DNA from: Solen grandis
Lineage: Eukaryota; Mollusca; Bivalvia; Adapedonta; Solenidae
NCBI GenBank assembly: GCA_021229015.1
Contig: CM037790.1
Coordinates: 53,298,901-53,362,900, forward strand
Length of the DNA stretch: 64,000 nt
Reading direction: 5' to 3'
Below, piece by piece: positions 30,801 to 42,800 of this stretch. Position 1 is the first letter of the stretch, and the number at the start of each line of letters is the position of its first letter. Made by a program: the position numbers and the translations under genes. The notes under the pieces are model-generated. The model was not told the origin of the DNA. It saw only the letters and a list, made by a program, of their open reading frames with translations, and searched no databases.

Positions 30801-33800
30801 ATCTCCTCTGAAACTGCTGGACAGAATTTGATTTAAATTGGCATGGATGCTCCTTGGGTGAAGCTTCACAAATGTTGCTAAAATTATTCCGATCCGTAAA
30901 AAAATAAGGCTGCCAGGGGCGGGGCTAATTTGCCTAAAATGTATATAGTGAATCTTAAAACAACATCTAATCTGAAATCACTGGACAGAATTTGAATAAA
31001 TTTGGCAGGGATGATCCTTGTGTGAAGCTTCACAAAAGTTGCTGAAATTATTCCAATCCATAAAAAATCATGGCCACCTGGGGCGGGGCTAATTTGCCAT
31101 ATATGTATTTAGTGAAATCTTTAAATGACATCTCTGAAACTGCTGGACAGAATTTGATAAAACTTTACAGGGATCATCTCCTTCAAAACTACTGGCCACA
31201 TTTCAAAATGTTTTAATACAGACTGATGTAACCGTAACTTGGGTAACCGTATACTCAGGTGAGTGATCCAAGGCCATCATGGTCCTCTTGTTTATTTATT
31301 GCCCTTTTGTTATTTTCAGGACTTAATTTTTGTCCAGAGCATATCTCAAAAAGTATTTGAGATATCAACATGATACTTCAAAGGTGGATAGGTCTTATAG
31401 AGGAGGAGTGCTGTGCACAAGAATGATAACCCTATCTTTCATATTTTTTTAGTTATTGCCCTTTATTATTTTTCATGCTTAATTTTTCTGCAGCAAAACT
31501 CAAAAAGTATTTGAGAAATCAACTTGAAACTTTATAGGTGAATTTTCTCAAGAATGATAACTCTACCTTTCATAATTTTTTAGTTATTGTCCTTTAAAAA
31601 GTATTTGAGGTATCAACTTGAACTTCATAGTTAGATAGCTCTTATAGAGGAAAAGTGCTGTACACAAGAACGATAACTCCACCTTTAATAATGTTTGAGT
31701 TATTGCCCTTTGTTATTTTTCAGGCTTAATTTTTGTCACAATGACCTTGGCATTTTACCTTAAACCTCAAAATAGTTGGAATTAGTAGGTCTGCACATGG
31801 GTTTCATATCTATAATCACTTCAAACATTAGTCTTCATTACCAAAACTTTTCTTTTAAAAATGAAATATTCTACTCTCCAACATGTACATCTTCTAAAGA
31901 GCAAGCAATCGGCAAGGGATGGCCATGTCAACATGGCTGTTGTTTTATCTATTTATTATGTTTAGCAGTTGGAATGGACTATATAATTGCTCTTCAATGT
32001 GTTTTATTATTTCAAGAAAAGAAAAGGCTGCTTGAAGAGATACTACAGAATGGTCAGGATCCGAACAGACTTTGTGTTGAGAATGTGCTCTTTGTTGGCA
32101 AAAGTGGTGCAGGAAAAAGTGCTCTAATGTCGACTCTGAATGCTGCCATCACCGGCAAGTACAAAGCATGGTTGAGGACGGGCAGGGGAGAGGCTCAGTC
32201 AGTGACTCTTCATTTGCAGTGGTGAGACTGAAGATTGCTATCATTGTCATAGTAACCATTGTCTTCTTGAAAAAACAAACCAACAAACAAAAAGCACATT
32301 AATCTAATCATTGTAATTCAATCACTTACCCGCTTTACAGAAAAAAAAGGATAATCAATTTTGCAATAGATCATGAGATAGGCAATACTCGGTATTATTT
32401 GCTGACTAAACTGACCAATTAGTGACTGGGGTAAAATATGTGTATGTTTGTGAAAGAGTTGTCTGTTACAGTGAGCTGATAACCCGCTGAACAATCACAG
32501 TGTTGAATGTTACACCAGCATGAGGTGCTTGTTGATTTACGTTGGTTTATGTCTCATTTCAGAGTTAAATGGACAATAGTCAAGGTTAATTTCCATGCTG
32601 AAATGTTTAAGGTTCCCTTCATGAAACTTTACAGGTATCCATCTTTATTTTAGCTGCTTCATGGTTAAAATGCTTTTAGAATATACATTTTACAGGTGTC
32701 CAAAGTCTGACTAATTGGCTGTACCACGTTGCATCCTGTATCCTGCCATACATTTCCGCCTCATTTGCATAATTCAAAATTCTGTCTTGGATCTTTTCAA
32801 AATTCATTTTAGTAACCGATTTATATTGAAGTCTGAACTTGCAGTTTTCCGAAAAAAGTAAAGTTTGACACATTCTAAGTTGAAAAATAAAAAATTGTAT
32901 TAAATTTATTTATTTTTATTTTGACTTGAAAATAAATTCATACAACTTATACTTATTTTAATTCCTCTTGAAGGTTCCTGAGCTAGACCAGTTACTTTGC
33001 ACATGAGAAGGTCACGAAAAACCCTTAATTGCCCCCTAAGGGTTTCAATCCAGTATCCACAGTAATATGTATATATGAATATGTATACATGTAGTATCTA
33101 CATGTGTACGTCAGTGAATATCCCTAATCTTGGTGGCCATTTTGACTGGTTAATTCAGAGGGTATTTACATGAATTTTATAGGATCAAAAATGTCTTTTT
33201 CTTATATTTTCATTATTTCGGCTCCTAAAATCAAAAAATTAACACCATAGTTAGTTACCCTGTTAGCCAGGCTTACATAAACAGTTTTCTTGGCATGCAT
33301 AACTTCATTCAATGGTATTTTTTTGTGCAGATGTGTGTAAACAGCATATATCTTCATCTCTCATTATTAGAAAGCACAAAACTAAGTATGTATCACACTG
33401 TACCCATGTTGAATACAATAAGTGAAAAGTGTACTGATACATGCATATGAAATTTGGGACAGACTTTGATATATAACCTTAACCTATGATGTTTGAATAA
33501 CTTCATGCCCCTACACATATAATGGCAACATGACATCATCTTATGCTGTTGCTAGGTTGAAGAATTGTGGAGTACGACTGTATGATGTTAAAAACAGTGA
33601 GCACAAAGAAATCCTGACACCACTCGTGTTAACGCTACCAAACTTTGTGGACATGGCAGGCCTTGGAGACCATAACACGCCGGAATTGAGAGAAATCATA
33701 TCCTTAATAGTTCATGGTATTGTAATGATTTTTCTGTATTATCATTTTTAGCTCGACTATTCGAAGAATATGAGAGCTATTGTAGTCGCCCTGGCTTCGG

Positions 33801-36800
33801 CATTGACATTGCAGCTTTTGGTTAAAGTTTTGCATGCAAGTTTCTGTCAACCTTATATCTCAATAACCATTTATGGTTTTGACTTGAAAGTTTATAAATA
33901 TGTTCAGGGGCATCAGACAACCAAGGTAGATAACTCTTGACTGAATTTAATATGAATTTTTAACTTAGAAATTTTGGTTAAAGTTTTGTATGCAATAGAA
34001 AATTTGGTTAAAGTTTTGCCTGCAAGCTACTATCTAGTTTGTATCTCAATAACCATCCATGGTATTGACTTGAAAGTTTATGAATATGTTAAGGGGTATC
34101 ATACTTTCATGGTAGATAACTCTTGATGGAATATATTACAAATTATTTCCCCTTTTCAACTTAGAAATTTTGGTTAAAGTTTTGCATGCAAGGTACTTCA
34201 ATGCTAATATCTCAGTATCCAGGCATGGGATTGATTTGAAACATCTTTAATATGTTTAGGGGTATCATACTTTCATGGTAGATAACTCTTGATAGAATAT
34301 GTTACAAATTATGGCCACTCTTTAACTTAGAAATTTTGGTTAAAGTTTTGCATGCAAAGTACTTTCATGCTTATATCTCAGTATCCAGGCATGGGATTGA
34401 TTTGAAACATCTTTAATATGTTTAAGGGTATCATACTATCAAGGTAGATAACTCTTAATGGAATTTGTTATAAATTATGGCCCCTTTTTAACTAAGAAAT
34501 TTTGGTTAAAGTTTTGCATGCAAGTACTTTCATGCTATACTAGGCATGCGATTGATTTTAAACATCTTTAATATGTTTAGGAGTATCATACTATCAAGGT
34601 AGATAACTTTTAATGGAATATATTAGAAGTTATGGCCCCTTTTTTAACTTAGAAATTTTGGTTAAAGTTTTGCATGCAAGGTACTTTCATGCTTATACCT
34701 CAGAGTCCAGACATGGGATTGATTTGAAACATCTTTAATATGTTCAGGGGTATCATACTATAAAGGAAGATAACACTTGTTGGAATATGTTTATCTCAGA
34801 AATTGCTTGTGGAATTGACTAGAAAGTTAAGGAGTTTCTTCAGGGAAAACTAAGGAGGATAACTTTTGAACTGAATTTTATGCAAATTATGGCCCTTTTC
34901 TAACTTGGATTTTTTATTAAAGTTTTGCATGCACAGTATTATAATGCTTATGTCTCAGTAACTAGGCATGGGATTGATTTTATACATCATAAAAATATTA
35001 AGGGGCATCAGACTATCAAGGTATATCATTTTTGACTATTATTATGTACAGGGTATGTGAAGAGCAAGAATTGAAATAGATTTCATTTGATTTACCAACA
35101 AGCATTTTGAATAGTTGAGTGTGCTATCCTTATTACAGTTAATATTGGTATTTCCAAGAAAGCTTAATTTAACCCTTTACCTCATATAGACATGTTTTAA
35201 TGACTTGGCAAATAAAGCAGACCCAGATCAGACAGCTCAGGACCTCCTCTGTTGGCTTATAAACCCCTGATCAGTACCTCATCTTTTTAGCTCACCTGAG
35301 CACAACGTGCTCATGGTGAGCTAATGTGATCGCCTTTTGTCCGTCGTCCATGTGTGCGTGCATCCGGTGTCAACAGTTTTCTTTAAACAAAATCCCCTAA
35401 ACCACTTGGCAAAATTTGATGAAAATTGCCTGGGATGTTCCTTGCATGAAGCTCTACCAAAGTTGTTCAAATGGTTCTGGTCAGTTGCATATCTGGGTCA
35501 CAGGAGCTAAAAATAGATTTTTAAAATTGAAATCTTTAAAAATCTTCTTCTCCAAAACTGCAAGGCCTAGGGCTTAGATATTTGGTGTGTGGCATTGTTT
35601 TATAGACCATTACCAAGTTTGTTCAAATCATGACCCTGGGGTTGACATTGGCCCCGCCACAAGGTCTGGAGTTAAGATATTTGTTGTGTGGCATTGTCTT
35701 ATAGAGCATTACCATGTTTTGCAAATCAGGAACCTGGGGTCAAAATTGGCCCTGCCCTAGGGGTCACTTGATTTTACATAAACTTATATAAGTGATACTT
35801 TAAAAATCTTCTTGTCAGAAACCACAAGGTCTTGAGTTTAGATATTTGTTGTGTGGCACTGTCTTATGGACCATTACCAAGTTTGTTCATATTTTGGCCC
35901 TGGGGTGGAAATTAGCCCTGCCCTAGGGATTACTTGATTTTACATAGAATTGTATAAAAGAAACTAGACAATTCTTCTTGTCAGAAACCATAAGGCCTGG
36001 AGTTTAGATATTTGGTGTGTAAAATGGCCTAGTAGACCTCAAACAAGTTTGTTAAAACCATGGCCCTGGGGTCAAAATTGGCCCCGCCTTAGGGGTAACT
36101 TGATTTTACACTTATTTAGGAAAAAAACTAGAAAAATCTTCTTGTCAGAAACCACAAGGCCTAGAGTTTAGATAAATAGTGACTAACATCGCCTAAGGAA
36201 TATCTACAAATTTTGATCAAATCATGGCCCTGGGGTCAGAATTGGCTCCGTCTCCTCTGTTTGCTTAAACACCCCTGATCAGGGTCACCTCTGTTTGCTT
36301 ATACACCCTTGATCAGGGTCACCTCTGTTTGCTTATACACCCCTGATCAGGTCACCTCTGTTTGCTTATACACCCCTGATCAGGTCACCTCTGTTTGCTT
36401 ATACACCCCTGATCAGGTCACCTCTGTTTGCTTATACACCCCTGATCAGGTCACCTCTGTTTGCTTATACACCCCTGATCAGGTCACCTCTGTTTGCTTA
36501 TACACCCCTGATCAGGTCACCTCTGTTTGCTTATACACCCTTGATCAGGGTCACCTCTGTTTGCTTATACACCCCTGATCAGGTCACCTCTGTTTGCTTA
36601 TACACCCCTGATCAGGTCACCTCTGTTTGCTTATACATCCCTGATCAGGTCACCTCTGTTTGCTTATACACCCCTGATCAGGTCACCTCTGTTTGCTTAT
36701 ACACCCCTGATCAGGTCACCTCTGTTTGCTTATACACCCTTGATCAGGTCACCTCTGTTTGTTTATACACCCCTGATCAGGGTCACCTCTGTTTGCTTAT

Positions 36801-39800
36801 ACACCCCTGACCAGGTCACCTCTGTTTGCTTATACACCCTTGATCAGGTCACCTCTGTTTGCTTATACACCCCTGATCAGTGTCACCTCTGCTTGCTTAT
36901 ACACCCCTGATCAGGTCACCTCTGTTTGCTTATACACCCTTGATCAGGTCACCTCTGTTTGCTTATACACCCCTGATCAGGGTCACCTCTGTTTGCTTAT
37001 ACACCCCAGATCAGGTCACCTCTGTTTGCTTATACACCCCTGATCAGGGTCACCTCTGTTTGCTCATACAATGTTGTTACTCAGATTCCACAGTCTGCAC
37101 AGCAAAGAAAAATCCCCTGTTTCAAGTCAGTCAAACCGGTCCTAAGCGGTCAGTCAATGGAACAAGAGTATGTGACCACATAACAGGTGGTTGCTAAATG
37201 AAGGTAAAACATATAAAAAAATGCTAGTTTGTAATATTAATGCTAAATGCAGGTTGGCTGCCTAATACAGGTGACTGCTAATACAGGTTCAACTGCATAC
37301 AATTTAAAGCTTAGTAAATTAATATTTATCAAGTCATAAATTTGTTCACAGAAATTTTTGAGGTAAAGGGTTAAATTTAATTTTTACATCCATGTGTTAC
37401 AGGTTATATTCCCGAGAACACCAGCATTGAAGAACTATTAAGTCTACAAGATGAACATGGCACAGGAAATCTGTCAACCATATATGACACGCCAGATGAG
37501 AGTCTCAAGATTACAAAAGTTGTGTTCGTTCAGAGCAGCCAGGATCCTGTCCCACAAAAACTAGTTGACTGCCTATGTCTGTCTTCAGTGAAAGAGATCC
37601 AGTGTCAGCCACTCTGAAATGTAAGGCATATTAATTCATTGTTATGCCCTGTCAGATGACTTTTCACAGTGATATTTTAAGCTCAGCTTTTCGAAGAATA
37701 TGTGAGCTATTGTAGTCACCCATGCATAAGCGTTGCAGCTTTTGGTTAAAGTTTTGCATGCATGTTACTATCGAACATATCTCAATAACCATTTATGGTA
37801 TTGACTTGATAGTTAATGGATATGTTCAGGGGCATCAGACAACCAAGTTAGATAACTCTTGACTGAATTTAATATAAATACTGGCCCCTTTTTTAGCTCA
37901 ACTATTCTAAGATTCAAAGAATATGAGAGCTATTGTAGTCCCCCTTGCGTCGGCATTGGCGTTGCAGCTTTTGGTTAGAATTTGCATGTAAGTTACTATC
38001 AACCTTATATTGAGTTGAAAGTTTATAAATATGTTCAGGGGCATCAGACAACCAAGGTAGGTAACTCTTGACAGAATTTAACATAAATTATGGCCCCTTT
38101 TTAAATCAGAAAATTTGGTTAAAATTTTACATGCAGTAGAAAATTTGGTAAATGTTTTGCATGCAAGCTACTATCAAGCTTGTATCTCAATAACCATTCA
38201 TGGTATTGATTTGAAAGTTTAGGAATATGTTTAGGGGCATCAGACAACCAAGGTAGATAACTCTTGATGGAATTTATTACAAATTATTGCACCTTTTTAA
38301 CTTAGAAATTTTGGTTAAAGTTTGGCTTGCAAGATATTCTCATGCTTATATCTAAATATCCAGGCATGCAATTCATTTGAAACATCTTTAATACGTTTTG
38401 GGGTATCATACTTTCAAGGTAGATAACTCTTGATAGAATATATTACAAATTATCGCCCCTTTTTATTTTAGAAATCTTGGTTAAAGTTTTGCATGCAAGG
38501 TACTTTCATGCTTATATCTCAGATTCCAGGCATAAGATTGAATGTATTACAAATTATGGCCCCTTTTTAACTTAGAAATTTTGGTTAAAGTTTTGCATTC
38601 AAGCTACTATCCTGTTTATATCTCAGAAATTGTTTATGGTATTGACTAGAAAGTTCAGAAGTGTCTTCAGGGGCATCAGAAAACCAAGGAGGATAACTTT
38701 TGGACTGATTTTATACAAATTATGGCCCTTTTCTAACTTGGATACTTGGTTAAAGTTTTAGCATGCACAGTATTATTATTCTTATGTCCAGTAACTAGGC
38801 ATGACTTCATAAAAATATTTTGGGGTATCAGACTATCAAGGTATATCAGTTTTGACTATTATTATTTACAGGGTATGTGAAGAGCAAGATTGAAAAAAGA
38901 TTTCATTTGATTTACCAACAAGCATTTTGTATAGTTGAGCGTGCTGTCCTCTGACAGCTCTTGTTAGCTTGACTATTCGAAGAATATGAGAGCTATTGTA
39001 GTCACCTTTGCGTTGGCGTTTCAGTTTTTGGTTAAAAGTTTTACATGCAAGTTACTATCAACCTTATATCTCAATAACCATTTATGGTATTTACTTGAAT
39101 GTCTATGAATATGTTCAGGGGCATCAGACCATCAGACAACCAAGTAAGATAACTCTTTATTGAATTTATTGTGAATTATAGCCCCTTTTTAACTTAAAAA
39201 TCTTAAAAACGTTTTTGCATGCAATAGAAAATTTGGTTAAAGTTTTGCATGCAAGCTACTATCCAGCTAGTATCTCAATAACCATTCATGGTATTGACTT
39301 GAAAGTTTATGAATATGTTTAGGGGTATCAGACAACCAAGGTAGATAACTCTTGATGGAATATATTACAAATTATTTCCCCTTTTTAACTTAGAAATTTT
39401 GGTTAGTTTTGCATGCAAGGTACTTTCATGCTAATATCTCAGAATGCCCTTTGTTATTTTTCAGACATAATTTTTGTCCAAAGCATAACCTGAGAAGTAT
39501 TTGAGGTATGAACTTGATACTTCATAGGTGAATAGATCTCATTGAGGAGGAGTGCAGTACACAAGAATGATAACTCTTAGACTACCTTTCATAATTTTTG
39601 GTTATTGCCCTTTGTTATTTAATTTTTTGAAGCATAACTTGAAAATTATTTAAGATATCAACATGATACTTCATAGGTAGATAGATCTTATAGAGGAGCT
39701 ACTATCCAGCTACTATAAGCTACTATCCAGCTAGTATCTCAATAAGCATTTATGGTATTGACTTGAAAGTTAATGAATATGTTAAGGGCATCAGACAACC

Positions 39801-42800
39801 AAGGTAGATAACTCTTGATGGAATATATTACAAATTATTGCCCCTTTTTAACTTAGAAATTTTGGTTAAAGTTTTGCATGCAAGGTAGGTTTTTTTAATA
39901 TGTGTAGGGGTATCAACTATAAAGGGAGATAACACTCGATGGAATATATTAAAAATTATGACCCTTTTAACTTAGAATTTTGGTTAAATTTTTGCATTCA
40001 AGCTACTATCCAGCTTATATCTCAGAAATTGCTTGTGAAATTGACTAGAAATTGGTCAGAATGTATGTTTCTATAATATCTTGGACAAGTTTGAGTTGTG
40101 TCATGTGGGGTCAAAAAGTAGGTCTATATGAAAAATCCAACATAATTATGTTGCTCATTTATAATCAGGTGACCAATTCAGGGCCATCATGGCCCTCTTG
40201 TTATTTTTTCAGGCTTAATTTTTGTCCAGAGCATAACTCGAAAAGTATTTGAGGTAGGAACTTGATACTTCATAGGTGAATAGATCTCATTGAGGAGGAG
40301 TGCACTGCACAAGAATGATAACTCTACCTTTCATAATTTTTTAGTTATTGCCCTTTGTTATTTTTCAGACATAATTTTTGTCCAAAGCATAACTTGAGAA
40401 GTATTTGAAGTATTAACTTGATACTTCATAGGTGAATAGATCTCATTGAGGAGGAGTGCAGTGCACAAGAATGATAACTCTAAGACTACCTTTCATAATT
40501 TTTGAGTTATTGCCCTTTGTTATTTCTAAGGTTTAATTTTTGTCTGAAGCATAACTTGAAAATTATTTAAGATATCAACATGATACTTCATAGGTAGATA
40601 GATCTTATAGAGGAGAAGTGCAGTGCACAAGAATGATAATTCTAGCTTTCACAATTTTTGTGTTACAGCCTTTTGTTATTTTTCAGACTTAATTTTTATC
40701 TGGAGTGTAAGTCAAAAAGTATTTGAGATGCCAACTTTGAAACTTCATAGGTGAATAGATCTCATTGAGGAAGAGTGCAGAGTGCAGTGCATAAGAATGA
40801 TAACCCTATCTTTCAAATTCTTTTAGTTATTGCCCTTTGTTATTTTTCAGATTTAATTTTTGTCACAGTGATCTTAACATTTACCTGTAGAACTCAAAAT
40901 TGGGGAATTAGTAGGTCTTCACATGGGTTTCATATCAATAATCACTTCAAACATCAGTCTTCATTAATATTCTACTCTCCAACACCTCTTCTAAAGAGCA
41001 AACATTTAGCGGGAGATGGCCATGGTAACATCGCTCTTGTTCAAATCTAGGCTTACAACTGAGTCTCTACCCAGATTAGGGGGCTGCCGTGGCTGACCGG
41101 TTACAGTCATGGATTACAAATCTCTCAGTTCCTCACCACTGTGGGTTCAAATCCCGGTAGGGGCTTCGGATTTTTCATGTGAGGAAGCCTTCCAGCTGGC
41201 TTGAGGTAGATCGGTGGTTCAACCCGGGTACCTCTGTGTACTCGGGGTCTTCCTCCACCTGTAATTAGTTGGACGTCGCTATATGATTGAAATACTATAT
41301 CAGCGACAGTAAACCCCAATACAACAACAACTCTACCCAGATTAACATATTTGTCCAGTATAGTACCCATTTAATTATTGCTTATTAATTAGTTTCCCAA
41401 GTGAAAACATAGGGTCTTTGTGATTTCTTTGTCTCAAACTTTATTATACCGTATGATTATTGCTTTTGACATAGTAGAAGATTCATTCATGTGTTTATTT
41501 TGGTACTGGTCCTTTCTGAGGGAAAAACATTAGGTAAATACAAGTAGTAAATTTGGGGAAAACTGCATGAATTAAGCAAAAAAAATAGAGTGGAAGACAC
41601 CTACAAACGACCACTGATATAGGAGGGAAAAGTTCGACGTAAAATATTGTTTCCTAATACATTTGTTTAAATATAACAAATTTTACAATTCTACTTGAAC
41701 AACAGTAATCTATTTAAGTGAAGTAAATCAGTTTTTTCGGTTGTGTTTTTATTTCCAATGTTGCTGATTACCCTAGTTATATTAGCTCACCTGAGCACTA
41801 TGTGCTCAAGGTGAGCTTTTGTGATCACCCTGCGTCTGGCATCCTTCGTTGTGCATTGTCTGTCATCAGCAATTTGCTTTAAACGACATCTTCTCTGAAA
41901 CCCATGGACAGAATGTTATGGGGCCGTCGTGGCCGAGCGGTTACAGTCGTGGACTACAAATCTCTCAGCCCCTCACCGCTGTGGGTTTGAATCCCGGTAG
42001 GGACTTTGGATTTTTCATGTGAGGAAGCATTCCAGCTGGCTTGCGGTAGGTCGGTGGTTCTAACCGGGCACCTCTGTGTACTCGGGGTCTTCCTCCACCT
42101 GTAATTAGCTGGACGTCGCTATATGATTGAAATACTATCGCAGCGACGGTAAACCCCAATACAACAACAACAACAACAGAATGTTATATAGCTTGGTAGG
42201 GATGATCCTTTGGTGAACCTCCACAAAAGTTGCTAAAATAAATTTGATCCATGTAGAATTCTGGTTGCCATGGCAATGAAAAGAAAAAAATAATGAAAAC
42301 TTTTAAAATCATCTCCTTCAAAAAAACTGGCCAGATTTCAACTTTGGTTGCCATAGCAACTGAAAGAAAAAAATCATGAACACTTTTACAACCATCTCTT
42401 TCAAAACTACTTGCCAGATTTCAAAATGTTTTAGTACAGATGTTCCTTGGGTTACCCACTACCAAGATTGCTAAAATTATTCCGATTGGTAAAAAACATG
42501 GCCGCCAGGGGTGGGGTTAATTTGATTTATATGTATATAGTGAAAACTTTAAATGACATTTTTTCTGAAACCGCTGGACAGAATTGATTAAACTTGGCAG
42601 AGATGATCCTTTGGTGAACCTTCACAACAGTTGCTAAAATAAACTTGATCTATGTAGAACTCTGGTTGCCATGGCAACAGAAAGAAAAAAAATATAAAAA
42701 ACTTTACAGGGATCATCTCCTTCATAACTACTGGCAAGATTTCAGAATGTTTTAATACAGACTGATGTTCCTTGTGTAACCCTATACTCAGGTGAGCGAT

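Noticed and set aside
31776..32016. Extension of the P-loop ORF upstream to an ATG at 31776
   Set aside because: This part is the unique tail of family D and recurs at 40.9 kb. A splice acceptor at 32016 and phase match to exon 1 explain the exon better.
32676..32873. 65-codon minus-strand frame in intron 2
   Set aside because: No splice sites, no recognised motif and no extension on either side.
32990..33060. Possible tRNA or SINE (GGTTTCAATCC B-box-like)
   Set aside because: No adequate A box at the right spacing, no target duplication and no SINE body.
36309..37197. Open frames of 67-105 codons with TSVCLYTPDQ repeats, as a repeat protein
   Set aside because: They come from the 33-bp minisatellite inside intron 3, shift frame at each 34-bp copy and have no splice support.
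41125..42159. Minus-strand frames with VEPPIYLKPAGRLPHMK-type peptides
   Set aside because: They are antisense to the SINE body, and the same peptide appears antisense-equivalent at 4075-4329. SINEs do not code for protein.
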